From positions 1 to 45,726 of the IMG/VR virus record IMGVR_UViG_3300007276_000084: DNA of 45,726 nt. One strand, given 5' to 3'. Within the stretch, counting starts at the first letter, position 1, and every line of letters begins with the position of its first letter. This document shows positions 7,821-15,830 of this stretch, in pieces. The notes under the pieces were generated by a model. The model was not told the origin of the DNA. It made no database searches and was given only the letters and a program-made list of their open reading frames with translations. This DNA comes from a virus. A program made the position numbers and the translations under genes.

Positions 7821-10025
7821 ATGGCAAGTACAGTAAACTCAGTAATAACGAACTCAGGTGTTGAAGAATCAATACTGGCCCAAGCTGAACAAGGTTTTTT
7901 TATACGAATATCTTCTTTTGGTGTATCAGAAACTTCAGGTGTTTTAGATGTAACAAGAACTACATCAAACTCCGAGTGGTTTAAATCTTTAATTTCAAGT
8001 GCTGTAAAAGTTGATGCAAACACGGTTCAAATTAACTGTAATATACCTCCTAATGCAATTGACGCAATAACTACTTTACCAGTATCAGGTGTAAAAAGTG
8101 CAGCTGAAATTTATATTTACGCATTTGATGAAAATGATGTTGAATATCTTTTTGCAATTGGCCAACCGGATATAACAGAGCTTTATTCACCTGCAGCCTC
8201 TTTAACACTAAGATTTTCTTTTAGAATTATAAATACTTCAGTAGATAATATTTATCAATTTTTATATACTCAAGCTAATGAAATAAATGATCACAATAAT
8301 GACTTTAATGCTCACCCCCATCTTCAAGAAAACCTTGAACGATTTGGTATTTATGATCAATTTCTTGAAAGATCTTATAACGGTCAATTAATAGATAATT
8401 TTCCTGCAACAGAAGATGTTGATGATAACAACGCTGTTTATCTTGATACTATAAATAATATATATAGACAGGCTTTATTTGATGGTACAGAAAAAGAAAT
8501 AGCTGTAGGTGTTTACTCAGATAAAAGAAAAACGGTTGTTTTCAGAGGTATAATAGACTTTAATCATACTTCTGATCCATACACAAATTTATATTTAAGC
8601 CCTTCTGTTTTAGGTGGTATCAGTGAATCAGCTACAGATATATTAATTGGTTACGCACTTCCAAACAACAGAATAATGGTAACACCCCAAGATATTAGAA
8701 AAAGAGTTGGAGCTAGTGGTGGTGGTAGTGCTTCTTTTGAAGTTAGTCAATCGAATCACGGATTCCAATTATTAGAAGGTATTTATTTTGATGGTGGTAA
8801 TCCCGATCCTTTTGAAAGAAATTGGAAGGGAGCTAAAGCAGACAGTGAATTAACTTTAGCAACACACTTAGTAACTGGATTCAGTGAAACACTTCCAAAT
8901 GTTTTTACAGCTACAAAATTTGGACGTGACATATACCCTAATCCATTACCAAAATATCAAGGTGAATACTATTATCTTTCTCCTTTTTATGGTGTTGATT
9001 TAGAGATACTAAGTATAGCACCTTCAGCGGTTACAATCTCAGGTTTTCCTGCAGTAACACTTGTAGGTAATACAACGGAAGAAAGAGCAGAAAATTTAGC
9101 TGTATCTTTTGCAAATTTAAGTTCGAATTTTAGAGCAACAGCTTTGGGTTCTTTAGTTCATCTTGAAGTTGATTCTGAATTATTTGTAATTGTAACAGAT
9201 CCTTCAATAATAACTCAGTCTTCATCACAAACTAGAAAAGGATATGCAACTCCTATAGCACCTACGGAAGGTTATGATAACCCTTTATTTTATGTAGAAA
9301 GTAGAACAGCTATTCATACAATGCTTCACAGGCCAACAGGTTTAGGTGGTGCAGGACAATCAACTAGTGGTATTGGTGAGATTGAACGATGGCCTTCAGG
9401 TTCAAATCCATATGGTTTACTTCCTTGTGATGGAACTGTTAGAACTATACTAGGTTATGAAAAGTTATATGAAATTTTAGGTACAGACTATAATACAGGT
9501 GGTGAATTAGTTGATGAATTTAGACTACCTTTAATTCCAACAGAAACTATTGGTACAGGTGACTATGATTATTATATTAGACACACTATGCGAGCAACAT
9601 ATGAAAGTGATCTAACTACACTTAGAAAAAACCCATTATTTCCTTTTGGAGAAGCAGGTGCACCTACAGGACCATCTTTTGTTTGTGCTGAAACATATAC
9701 GTTCTTTAAAACTCAAGTGAGTATAACTACAAACTTAAATATACAAAAACTAAGGCCGGGCCGTAAGTTTTCACTTGCTATTAAATCACAAGCGGCTTCA
9801 ACGGTGTCTTTAGTTATTACACCTGAAACAGATTACGAAGGTATTTCAGGAATAACAATTTTAGGTATTCCTTCAGAAGGTGGTATTAGTAACCCAGTTG
9901 CAGGAACATCAACATATACAGTTTTATTTGATCCAAGTGAAGACAAAAAAATAGATTTTGAATGTCAAAAATTCGGTAATGTAATGTATATTTATGTTAG
10001 AACTAGTGATGGTTGGAGTGAATAA
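7821..10025 (+). CDS. Large tail fibre with gpH-like N-terminus and tail-collar domain
   Basis: 734 aa, SD AAGGATATAAA. The N-terminus (GFFIRISSFGVSETSGV, NIPPNAIDAITTLPV, AEIYIYAFDEND) is paralogous to the fibre gene at 4294. Around residues 510-560 there is a phage tail-collar-like domain (IGEIERWPSG, GLLPCDGTVRTILGYEKLYE, then FRLPLI), typical near the tips of T4 gp12 and related short fibres. The remaining C-terminus is beta-rich. The stop overlaps the next start (GAATAATGG). It is likely the main receptor-binding fibre of this window, with the three small downstream genes as its tip or decorations. Confidence 0.7.
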   Translation: MASTVNSVITNSGVEESILAQAEQGFFIRISSFGVSETSGVLDVTRTTSNSEWFKSLISSAVKVDANTVQINCNIPPNAIDAITTLPVSGVKSAAEIYIYAFDENDVEYLFAIGQPDITELYSPAASLTLRFSFRIINTSVDNIYQFLYTQANEINDHNNDFNAHPHLQENLERFGIYDQFLERSYNGQLIDNFPATEDVDDNNAVYLDTINNIYRQALFDGTEKEIAVGVYSDKRKTVVFRGIIDFNHTSDPYTNLYLSPSVLGGISESATDILIGYALPNNRIMVTPQDIRKRVGASGGGSASFEVSQSNHGFQLLEGIYFDGGNPDPFERNWKGAKADSELTLATHLVTGFSETLPNVFTATKFGRDIYPNPLPKYQGEYYYLSPFYGVDLEILSIAPSAVTISGFPAVTLVGNTTEERAENLAVSFANLSSNFRATALGSLVHLEVDSELFVIVTDPSIITQSSSQTRKGYATPIAPTEGYDNPLFYVESRTAIHTMLHRPTGLGGAGQSTSGIGEIERWPSGSNPYGLLPCDGTVRTILGYEKLYEILGTDYNTGGELVDEFRLPLIPTETIGTGDYDYYIRHTMRATYESDLTTLRKNPLFPFGEAGAPTGPSFVCAETYTFFKTQVSITTNLNIQKLRPGRKFSLAIKSQAASTVSLVITPETDYEGISGITILGIPSEGGISNPVAGTSTYTVLFDPSEDKKIDFECQKFGNVMYIYVRTSDGWSE

Positions 10026-10453
10026 TGGGTAAGACTATTGTAGCAGGAGATGATAGAAGAAAACGTGCTGTAATTCGTACATGGGTTTCAAATCAAGCCA
10101 TGTTTACAGGTAATGTTTTTATTGATGATGACTACCTTTACAGAGTTACCACAGATCATACTTCTTCCAATATAAATAGCGATTTATCAAGTAGTAAAAT
10201 TATCAGACTTGATAGAAGAATAGTAGCAGGTGGTATTAGGGATATTGGCCCTTATATTGCTTACGCAGGTCATTACGCAGCCCCTAGTAGAGATACAGGA
10301 TATAGAGAATCAAGTCATGGTTCAAATGAAATAGTAGTAGGTTACGCACCAAGAGCTACAAATTCAGATAATGGTGGGTGGTCCGATGGTGGTAGAGTTA
10401 CTGTAAGATTTGGATTTATACTAAGACTTCAAAAATTAAACACGGTGGATTAA
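10025..10453 (+). CDS. Small fibre-associated protein, paralogue 1
   Basis: 142 aa, overlapping the fibre stop by one base. It has a short N-terminal segment with the pattern GNVFIDDDYLYRVTTDHTSS followed by DIGPYIAYAGH and a C-terminal DGGRVTVRFGFILRL. The same order (binding-module-like strand, xIGP, glycine/aromatic tip, final R.....L strand) recurs in the next two genes, so I read them as diverged tandem paralogues. They could be receptor-binding tips or chaperones of the upstream collar-domain fibre. No known family recognised. Confidence 0.5.
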   Translation: MGKTIVAGDDRRKRAVIRTWVSNQAMFTGNVFIDDDYLYRVTTDHTSSNINSDLSSSKIIRLDRRIVAGGIRDIGPYIAYAGHYAAPSRDTGYRESSHGSNEIVVGYAPRATNSDNGGWSDGGRVTVRFGFILRLQKLNTVD

Positions 10454-10864
10454 ATGAGTAGTTTTTTACCTTATAGAGAAGATGATGGTCATATATACAT
10501 ATATGATTTTGAAACTAATACGGCATATAACGAAGGTGAAGTAATATACCAAAATAATATATTTTACAGAGCTGAAAAGAACTTTGTTTCTAGTAATACA
10601 GGTGCGCAAGAGGATTTTAATCTTGGTAATTTAGGTCAATTTAATAAATTAGATATGACAGGTTCAGTCAGCACCATTGGACCTATTAGTGATAGAACAG
10701 GTTGGGCTTATGGTAATGGTGATGTTAGCCTTATTTGTCCAGTAGATAAGTTCGTTGTTGGTTATAGGATGTATGGTAATGGTGCAGCTAACTACCCCGA
10801 CGGCGGGAGAACAGGATCAAGTTTTGCACACTGGATGAGAGTTAAAGAAATTAAAAAGGACTAA
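10454..10864 (+). CDS. Small fibre-associated protein, paralogue 2
   Basis: 136 aa, starting directly after the previous stop (TAAATG). NTAYNEGEVIYQNNIFYRAE resembles a carbohydrate-binding-module 5/12 strand pair (Y..G..V...n..Y.a). It is followed by the family's TIGPISDRTGW and PDGGRTGSSFAHWMRVKEI. Of the three paralogues this one shows the binding-module pattern best. Function is inferred only from position behind the tail-collar fibre. Confidence 0.5.
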   Translation: MSSFLPYREDDGHIYIYDFETNTAYNEGEVIYQNNIFYRAEKNFVSSNTGAQEDFNLGNLGQFNKLDMTGSVSTIGPISDRTGWAYGNGDVSLICPVDKFVVGYRMYGNGAANYPDGGRTGSSFAHWMRVKEIKKD

Positions 10865-10865
10865 A

Positions 10866-11282
10866 ATGGCAAAGTCACCTATAAAATATAGAAAATCGGA
10901 AGATCCTTTAAAAAAGGATTATTTCACAGAATGGAAAATTCTTAAAAAATACTTAAAAGGTTCTATTCTAACTTATAATACCGATGCTTATATAGTAAAA
11001 AATGATTTCACTTCCACAGATAATTTCAATACCGATGTTACTAATGGTAATTTACAAAGAATGTCACCTCCTACAGTTAGTGGTGATTTTAGACTAGGCC
11101 CGTATTATACAAGATCAGGTGGGAGAGCACCCACGGTAACTAATGGTGTTGCATGGAAGGGTTCACAATACTACTTATACAGAGTTAGAATAATTGGTGC
11201 AGGTGGTGGTGACTTAAATGATGGCGGCTATCCTTGGACGGCCTATAATTATTATTTTTATTTTAGACTTATAGAACTATGA
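10866..11282 (+). CDS. Small fibre-associated protein, paralogue 3
   Basis: 138 aa, SD AAGGAC. KGSILTYNTDAYIVKNDFTS and RLGPYYTRSGGRAP align with the two preceding genes, as does the end (NDGGYPWTAYNYYFYFRLIEL is the tip and final strand). It is rich in Tyr and Gly at the C-terminus, as expected of a sugar-binding tip. The next gene begins in an ATGA overlap with its stop. Function unknown. Confidence 0.5.
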   Translation: MAKSPIKYRKSEDPLKKDYFTEWKILKKYLKGSILTYNTDAYIVKNDFTSTDNFNTDVTNGNLQRMSPPTVSGDFRLGPYYTRSGGRAPTVTNGVAWKGSQYYLYRVRIIGAGGGDLNDGGYPWTAYNYYFYFRLIEL

Positions 11283-11524
11283 TTGATAATAATGATTTAG
11301 AATTTGATTTTAAAAAACTTGGTGAAGATATGAATGGCACAGTCTTTGAGAAAATGGATCGTGTAAGCATACTAAATCATGAAAACAGTAATCTAAATGG
11401 TGACAATTATCTTGTTTTAAGAAGATGGGAAATAGGTTATGATAGATACGAATGTATCAGAGAAAATAACGGTGTTATACAGCATATAGTTGCAGACCGC
11501 GTAAATATAAAAAAAGTAAAATAA
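11279..11524 (+). CDS. Hypothetical protein
   Basis: 81 aa, starting in an ATGA overlap with the previous stop, so it is translationally coupled to the fibre-tip genes. The protein is acidic at the N-terminus and has a plausible single small domain (NYLVLRRWEIGYDRYECIRE). No family recognised. Its place between fibre tips and a chaperone-like gene suggests a tail role, which is inference. Confidence 0.45.
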   Translation: MIDNNDLEFDFKKLGEDMNGTVFEKMDRVSILNHENSNLNGDNYLVLRRWEIGYDRYECIRENNGVIQHIVADRVNIKKVK

Positions 11525-11535
11525 GGAGAGTGCGT

Positions 11536-11832
11536 ATGGAATTAGAACAAATGTCTTTTGCTATTGAATCAATGTTTCCGGGCATACGAGGTGGTAGTGA
11601 TTATTTACTTCAAGCTTCAGTTGATAATGTAACAGGTGAACAACTAGCAGATGCAACTATTTTTATGTGGGATTTACCAATCAAGCAACCAACTCAAGAA
11701 CAAATTGAAGACTTCTTTTTACAGGTTAAAGATGAATATGATAAAGCAAATAATCTGCAAGAAAATGAAGATGATGAAGTAACTAGAAAGCAAAAAGTAA
11801 TAGATAGTTTTCTTGGTAAGTATGGCAACTAG
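11536..11832 (+). CDS. Hypothetical protein, possibly tail/fibre assembly chaperone-like
   Basis: 98 aa from ATG 11536, with SD AAGGAGAG a few bases upstream; an in-frame GTG at 11530 lies within the SD itself. ATIFMWDLPIKQPTQEQIED resembles the end of small phage proteins of the fibre-assembly kind (W....P.PT.eqi), followed by an acidic, probably helical C-terminus. The stop lies inside the next gene, which starts 11 bases before it. The chaperone idea rests on a weak motif and on position. Confidence 0.4.
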   Translation: MELEQMSFAIESMFPGIRGGSDYLLQASVDNVTGEQLADATIFMWDLPIKQPTQEQIEDFFLQVKDEYDKANNLQENEDDEVTRKQKVIDSFLGKYGN

Positions 11833-12463
11833 GATAACACCTAGTATAATCGAAGAGTTCTCACATACAAAAAATAATATAGAACTTTTAGATAAGTATG
11901 GGTTATTATATATAGATTTGGATTTATCAGAACTAGATAAACAATTATATTATAGACGTTTATTTTCTGAAAAATTTACATTTTCGAGTTCAATTATTTC
12001 TAGGAATGAAAGAAATCACAATCTATCTCATTTTTTTGAAGATCAAAAATTATTGGAAAAATGGTCATTATTTAAAAAAATAAGAGAAGTAGTAGAGTCT
12101 CTAAACTTCCGAGTGGTTTTAGAAAAAGCTCATGCTAATTTACATAACTTCTCTTCTGAATCATCACATCATGTAGATTTTACATCACCTTCAACCGTTT
12201 ATTATGCTAATCCAGAGTGGAATCCAGAGTGGGGAGGAGAAACTTGGTTAATGGATGATAATCATGAAGTAATAGACTCTGTAAGATTTTCACCTGCAAG
12301 ATTGGTTATATTTAATGGTAATAGGCCACATTACGCAAGACCTTGCACTCACTATGCTAAAGGTTTAAACCGCCTAGTATTAGCAAGCAGATTTAAGTTT
12401 ATAGATGAACAAGGCAACGAGCAATATCAATATCCTGAAAAGGAGTTTAAATTTGTTAATTAA
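11822..12463 (+). CDS. 2-oxoglutarate/Fe(II)-dependent oxygenase-like protein 1
   Basis: 213 aa from ATG 11822 (a TTG at 11813 is less likely). It has the metal-binding HxD of the double-stranded beta-helix fold (HHVDF, H117 and D119), the family loop NPEWNPEWGGETWLMDD, a distal His in NRPHYARP (H170) and a candidate 2OG-binding Arg in GLNRLVLASRFKF. Such proteins hydroxylate proteins, nucleic acids or small molecules with Fe(II), O2 and 2-oxoglutarate. It is the first of three consecutive oxygenase-like genes inside the tail-gene region. The substrate is unknown; modification of a fibre or of host surface material is possible. Confidence 0.65.
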   Translation: MATRITPSIIEEFSHTKNNIELLDKYGLLYIDLDLSELDKQLYYRRLFSEKFTFSSSIISRNERNHNLSHFFEDQKLLEKWSLFKKIREVVESLNFRVVLEKAHANLHNFSSESSHHVDFTSPSTVYYANPEWNPEWGGETWLMDDNHEVIDSVRFSPARLVIFNGNRPHYARPCTHYAKGLNRLVLASRFKFIDEQGNEQYQYPEKEFKFVN

Positions 12464-13037
12464 TGACTATGAAGATTTAAAAAATAATCCAAAAGTTGTA
12501 GACGGTTTATTCAATACTATTGATGTGGCCATGATACATAGAAGCTTAAAAACTTTTTCTTATAAGCAGGGGCATAAATCTAAAGTTGATCAAGAAGACT
12601 ATGAAACGTCTTTTGTTCACTACTACGATAATGAAGAAGTTAAGAAAATGAATTTTTATATCAAAATACAAGCGTATCTTAGGGATGAACTTAATTATAA
12701 AGTAAGTTTAGAAAAGTGTTATGTTCATTCATATGGTATGGATCAAAAAACAAAAACTCATACAGATAGTACAACACCAACAGTTATGCTTTATTGTAAT
12801 CCAAATTGGCAACCTAATTGGGGTGGTGAAACTATCATATATGATATAGATAACGAAATTAAAAAAACTATTATACCCAAGTCGGGAAGGGTTCTTATAT
12901 TTGATGGTAATACAATGCACAGCGGTAGGAGTACTACAATTGGTGCACCTGATAGAAGATACGCAATTGTCTTTAAGTTCTTTTTCTTAGATGATAATAA
13001 TAACGTTCAACATGCGAGAAATGAGTTTATAAAATGA
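12453..13037 (+). CDS. 2-oxoglutarate/Fe(II)-dependent oxygenase-like protein 2
   Basis: 194 aa. I place the start at TTG 12453, seven bases after AGGAG (12441-12445); an in-frame ATG at 12405 has no SD and lies 58 bases inside the previous gene. The core matches gene 1: THTDSTTPTVMLYCNPNW with HxD at H103/D105, QPNWGGETIIYD, MHSGRS with distal H156, and DRRYAIVFKFFF with the candidate 2OG-binding Arg. It is a diverged paralogue of its upstream neighbour. The next gene starts in an ATGA overlap. Confidence 0.63.
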   Translation: MLINDYEDLKNNPKVVDGLFNTIDVAMIHRSLKTFSYKQGHKSKVDQEDYETSFVHYYDNEEVKKMNFYIKIQAYLRDELNYKVSLEKCYVHSYGMDQKTKTHTDSTTPTVMLYCNPNWQPNWGGETIIYDIDNEIKKTIIPKSGRVLIFDGNTMHSGRSTTIGAPDRRYAIVFKFFFLDDNNNVQHARNEFIK

Positions 13038-13558
13038 AACAAGAAATACTAGATGATTCACATGAAATAAATATTTCTAAAATACCTGATTTTTTGAGCG
13101 ATAATCTAATGTCGGAATTAAAAGAGGTTATAAGCTACATTGAATCAAGTGATGACCCTATGTTTAAAGATAATCGATTTGATGGTAGGAAAATGACTGT
13201 AGATCCTCAAATCTTAAAAAAAATTCAGTTTTTATACCAAGAAAAAGCTGAAGAAGTATTTGGGATAAAACTTAAACCAAGCTTTACTATACTCGCTATG
13301 TACTCGGAAAAAGGTAATATGTACGATCATTATGACCGTGATATGTGCAAATATATGATAAACATATCAATAGACAGCAATTGTGAGTGGGGATTAAAAA
13401 TAAATGACAAGATATATAATTTAAACAATAATGAAGCAATATTTATGAGTGGGACTTATCATCAACATGGAAGAGTTGGTGAGTTAAATAAAGGCCAATT
13501 TGTACATAATGTCTTTATATATTATGTTGAAGAAGACTTTAGTGGCCCACTTTGGTAG
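13034..13558 (+). CDS. 2-oxoglutarate/Fe(II)-dependent oxygenase-like protein 3
   Basis: 174 aa, ATGA overlap with the previous gene. YDHYDRDMCKYMINISID has an HxD (H99-Y-D101), and GTYHQHGR supplies the distal His (H143 or H145), so the iron triad is plausible. It lacks the NW.GGE loop of the two upstream genes and belongs to another branch, closer to the prolyl-4-hydroxylase/procollagen-hydroxylase type. I could not place the 2OG-binding Arg/Lys with certainty. It ends the transcription block before a promoter-like site. Confidence 0.55.
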   Translation: MKQEILDDSHEINISKIPDFLSDNLMSELKEVISYIESSDDPMFKDNRFDGRKMTVDPQILKKIQFLYQEKAEEVFGIKLKPSFTILAMYSEKGNMYDHYDRDMCKYMINISIDSNCEWGLKINDKIYNLNNNEAIFMSGTYHQHGRVGELNKGQFVHNVFIYYVEEDFSGPLW

Positions 13559-13573
13559 GGTTTTTATTAAATA

Positions 13574-13603
13574 ACTTTTAATATTGTAATTCGTTGCTAT
13601 ACT
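13574..13603 (+). promoter_or_regulatory. Candidate promoter upstream of the LamG fibre gene
   Basis: TATACT at 13598-13603 is a good -10. The upstream ACTTTTAA (13574-13581) is a poor match to TTGACA, but the same ACTTTTAA lies at similar spacing before a TATAAT at 45144. The gap between genes (13559-13625) is the first clear break in the + strand tail operon. Confidence 0.35.
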
Positions 13604-13625
13604 TACAAGAAACAAGGGATATAAG

Positions 13626-14915
13626 ATGACTATTATAGTAAAACCAAGCATTATTCGTAAAGGTGATTTAAACCAACTCGAATTAGATCAAGAACAATTA
13701 TTATTACACCCAGTAGTGGCAGCTAATGAGTACTATAGCAATACTAAGAGATGGCGATTTATAATGTTGACTTACGTAACTGTTCCTAATGGTAACGTTG
13801 CAAAGGTTGTTTTTGATCCCAACGATGATTTTATAACTGCAGTAGCACCCGATCCTGTTGTTTTTGGTGATTTTACACCTTCTGAATTTGCTGAAAATGA
13901 CTTTCAAATACGGATGCTTTCAATCTACGGTTTTGATAATTCATCTTTAGATGTTTATAGATCTGATTTAGATACTGTAGAATTTGATATATTATTAACA
14001 GACTCTTACGGTTTTTACTCATACAGGTTACTTCCACTTCAGGGTGCACTTCAACTTGGTGGGGGTACGATTCAAACCCATCTAACTACTTCAATGTGGT
14101 ATAAATATGATACTACACAAACATTAGGTGCAAAAAATTACTTAATGAGTATTGGTTACGGTTTAAATAGTGGTGATGCAGAAGTTTATCTTGATGCATC
14201 GGGATTTCTGTACCTAGCCGCTCATACTGGTGGTAGTTTTTCAATAGAATTAGTGAATGGTGTTAATATAGATGATGGTAACTGGCATAGTTTAATTCTA
14301 AGTTACTCAGGTGCAATAGCAACAGGTGGTTACGAAGAATGTCGTTTATTCATAGATGGTGTAAAAGAGCAAGAAATACTAGGATTAAATGAAGTAGCTG
14401 TAAATAATGTTTATGTAGCTAATCCTACGGCCAATGAATTAACACCTTTAGACCAAGGTTGTAGAGGTTCAATAGCTCAATTTGAAGTTTGGGGTGAGTA
14501 CTTTGATACTTCTCAAGCTGTTCAATACCATAATAATGGATCGGTTTTAAATCCTAATCTTCATATATTTGCTTCAGCTCTTCTGAATGACTGGACTTTT
14601 GGTGATAACGAACTGGATGATGGTCTAATTGTAGCTGATAATAAGGGTGTTTTTGACCTCACTATACTTGAAGCTCAAGGTACACCTTCTCCTTTTAGAT
14701 CAGGAAGTACGGAACCCATTTGGCAAACGTTAGATCAGGCACTTACAGAAGATTTAGATATAGTTTGGGATAATATAGACGATGATGCTACTAACCCACC
14801 TATTTGGACAGCTAACGCAGTTTATGATGTTGGAGATATCGTTTCTCCAAGTGTACCAAATGGTAAGTTGTACGTTATGGCTAACCAGAACAGAATTAGA
14901 CTAGATCAACCGTAA
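13626..14915 (+). CDS. Fibre/adhesin with shared N-terminal module, LamG domain and truncated binding repeat
   Basis: 429 aa, SD AAGGGATATAAG. Residues 1-120 (KPSIIRKGDLNQLELDQ..., then ADEYYS-like ANEYYSNTKRW, and FDNSSLDVYRSDLD) form a module also found at the starts of the genes at 18455 and 45605. A LamG/concanavalin-like domain follows (INIDDGNWHSLILSYSG-like core, RLFIDG, IAQFEVWGEYFD). The C-terminus has the EPIW...IVW...PPIWTANAVYDVGDIV pattern of the repeats in the baseplate gene at window start. It stops inside a unit, right after LDQP where the homologues continue with W. It is probably an adhesin or decoration protein. Confidence 0.6.
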   Translation: MTIIVKPSIIRKGDLNQLELDQEQLLLHPVVAANEYYSNTKRWRFIMLTYVTVPNGNVAKVVFDPNDDFITAVAPDPVVFGDFTPSEFAENDFQIRMLSIYGFDNSSLDVYRSDLDTVEFDILLTDSYGFYSYRLLPLQGALQLGGGTIQTHLTTSMWYKYDTTQTLGAKNYLMSIGYGLNSGDAEVYLDASGFLYLAAHTGGSFSIELVNGVNIDDGNWHSLILSYSGAIATGGYEECRLFIDGVKEQEILGLNEVAVNNVYVANPTANELTPLDQGCRGSIAQFEVWGEYFDTSQAVQYHNNGSVLNPNLHIFASALLNDWTFGDNELDDGLIVADNKGVFDLTILEAQGTPSPFRSGSTEPIWQTLDQALTEDLDIVWDNIDDDATNPPIWTANAVYDVGDIVSPSVPNGKLYVMANQNRIRLDQP

Positions 14916-14917
14916 TT

Positions 14918-14946
14918 TTTACAAAAAATTATTTTTGGTTTACAAT
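14918..14946 (+). promoter_or_regulatory. Sigma70-like promoter
   Basis: TTTACA (14918-14923), a 17-base spacer and TACAAT (14941-14946), just after the stop of the LamG gene and 31 bases before the next start codon. A TATAAT at 14946 is an alternative -10 but has no -35 at normal distance. Confidence 0.5.
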
Positions 14947-14977
14947 ATAATGACAAGAAAGCGATAAAGGTAAAGTA

Positions 14978-15367
14978 ATGTCAGGAGTTTTATACAAACA
15001 GGGTGTTAATACCCAGTTTAAATTACCATGCAACGGAGATGTTGAGGTAGGTGATTATGTATATATAAGACCGGACGGTGTTCTTGATAAGGCACAGTCA
15101 AATAGCTTATCAACTATGCCTGCAATAGGAAAAGTAACAAAAAAACCAACAAGTACTGAATGTATAATCACGGATAAATTAATAGATGAAGATTACACGG
15201 GAGTTATACCGAGGGATAATTTTTTTATCAGTTCTATAGAAGCAGGTGAACTTCAGACTGATATCCCAGTAAGCGCTAGTTATGTTATTCAGCAAGTGGG
15301 TTATGGTTTATCAAGCGATAAAATTTGGGTTGATATTGATCCAACAAATATAGTTATTAGAAGTTAA
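14978..15367 (+). CDS. Hypothetical structural protein
   Basis: 129 aa, SD AAAGG. It is a compact beta-rich protein (GDVEVGDYVYIRPDGVLDKA, PAIGKVTKKPTSTECII) reminiscent of small capsid-decoration or fibre domains in which GDxVxxxxxG and xxIGxV strands recur. The same pattern is seen at the C-terminus of the fibre gene at 15831 (AGDLVYISANDIVLPYSD, then CIGVALE). The two may therefore share a domain. Exact role unknown. Confidence 0.45.
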   Translation: MSGVLYKQGVNTQFKLPCNGDVEVGDYVYIRPDGVLDKAQSNSLSTMPAIGKVTKKPTSTECIITDKLIDEDYTGVIPRDNFFISSIEAGELQTDIPVSASYVIQQVGYGLSSDKIWVDIDPTNIVIRS

Positions 15368-15382
15368 CGTAAGGGGAAAATC

Positions 15383-15781
15383 GTGGCAGTTAAAAAAAAG
15401 AAAGTATCTAAGAAAGTGGAGAAGAAGGTAGAAAAAGAAGAAATAGTTCCTGAAAATGTTCTGAACGGACAATTACTATCAAGTGAGATAGCGAACATGG
15501 AAGTTCTTTATGCTGAAACTAATCAGGTAAAAGCTGAAATGAATGTTAAGGAGCAATATAGAGCTAACTTAACTTTAAAAGCAGAGAATCTACAACTTCA
15601 ATATAAGTTATTAGAGCAAGATATAAGAATACAAGATAAAGTAATTAGAGAGCATGATGAAAAACATAAAAACGTAGAAGCAAAAATGATTAAGTACATA
15701 GAAGAGATTAAGCAGAAATATGGTGTTAAAAGTAACGATATGATACAATATGACCGTATGACTGGTAAAATCGTAAAATAA
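15383..15781 (+). CDS. Lysine-rich coiled-coil protein
   Basis: 132 aa with a GTG start at 15383, six bases after AAGGGG. The first 20 residues are almost all Lys, Val and Glu (AVKKKKVSKKVEKKVEKEE), followed by a long helical region from about residue 40 to 115 with heptad-like spacing (LTLKAENLQLQYKLLEQDIR). The chain ends with a short polar tail. It may be a scaffold, an assembly factor or a fibre-associated protein. No family recognised. Confidence 0.45.
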   Translation: MAVKKKKVSKKVEKKVEKEEIVPENVLNGQLLSSEIANMEVLYAETNQVKAEMNVKEQYRANLTLKAENLQLQYKLLEQDIRIQDKVIREHDEKHKNVEAKMIKYIEEIKQKYGVKSNDMIQYDRMTGKIVK

Positions 15782-15830
15782 AGTAAGAGGAAAAATACAA
15801 ACCAGCTTATAATACAACGGAGGTATTAGA

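Noticed and set aside
13545-13575. Possible terminator after the third oxygenase
   Set aside because: Only three CCC/GGG pairs before TTTTT, with mismatches inside; too weak.
15808-15813. TATAAT before the major fibre gene
   Set aside because: No -35 at suitable distance and no extended -10; a promoter could not be supported.
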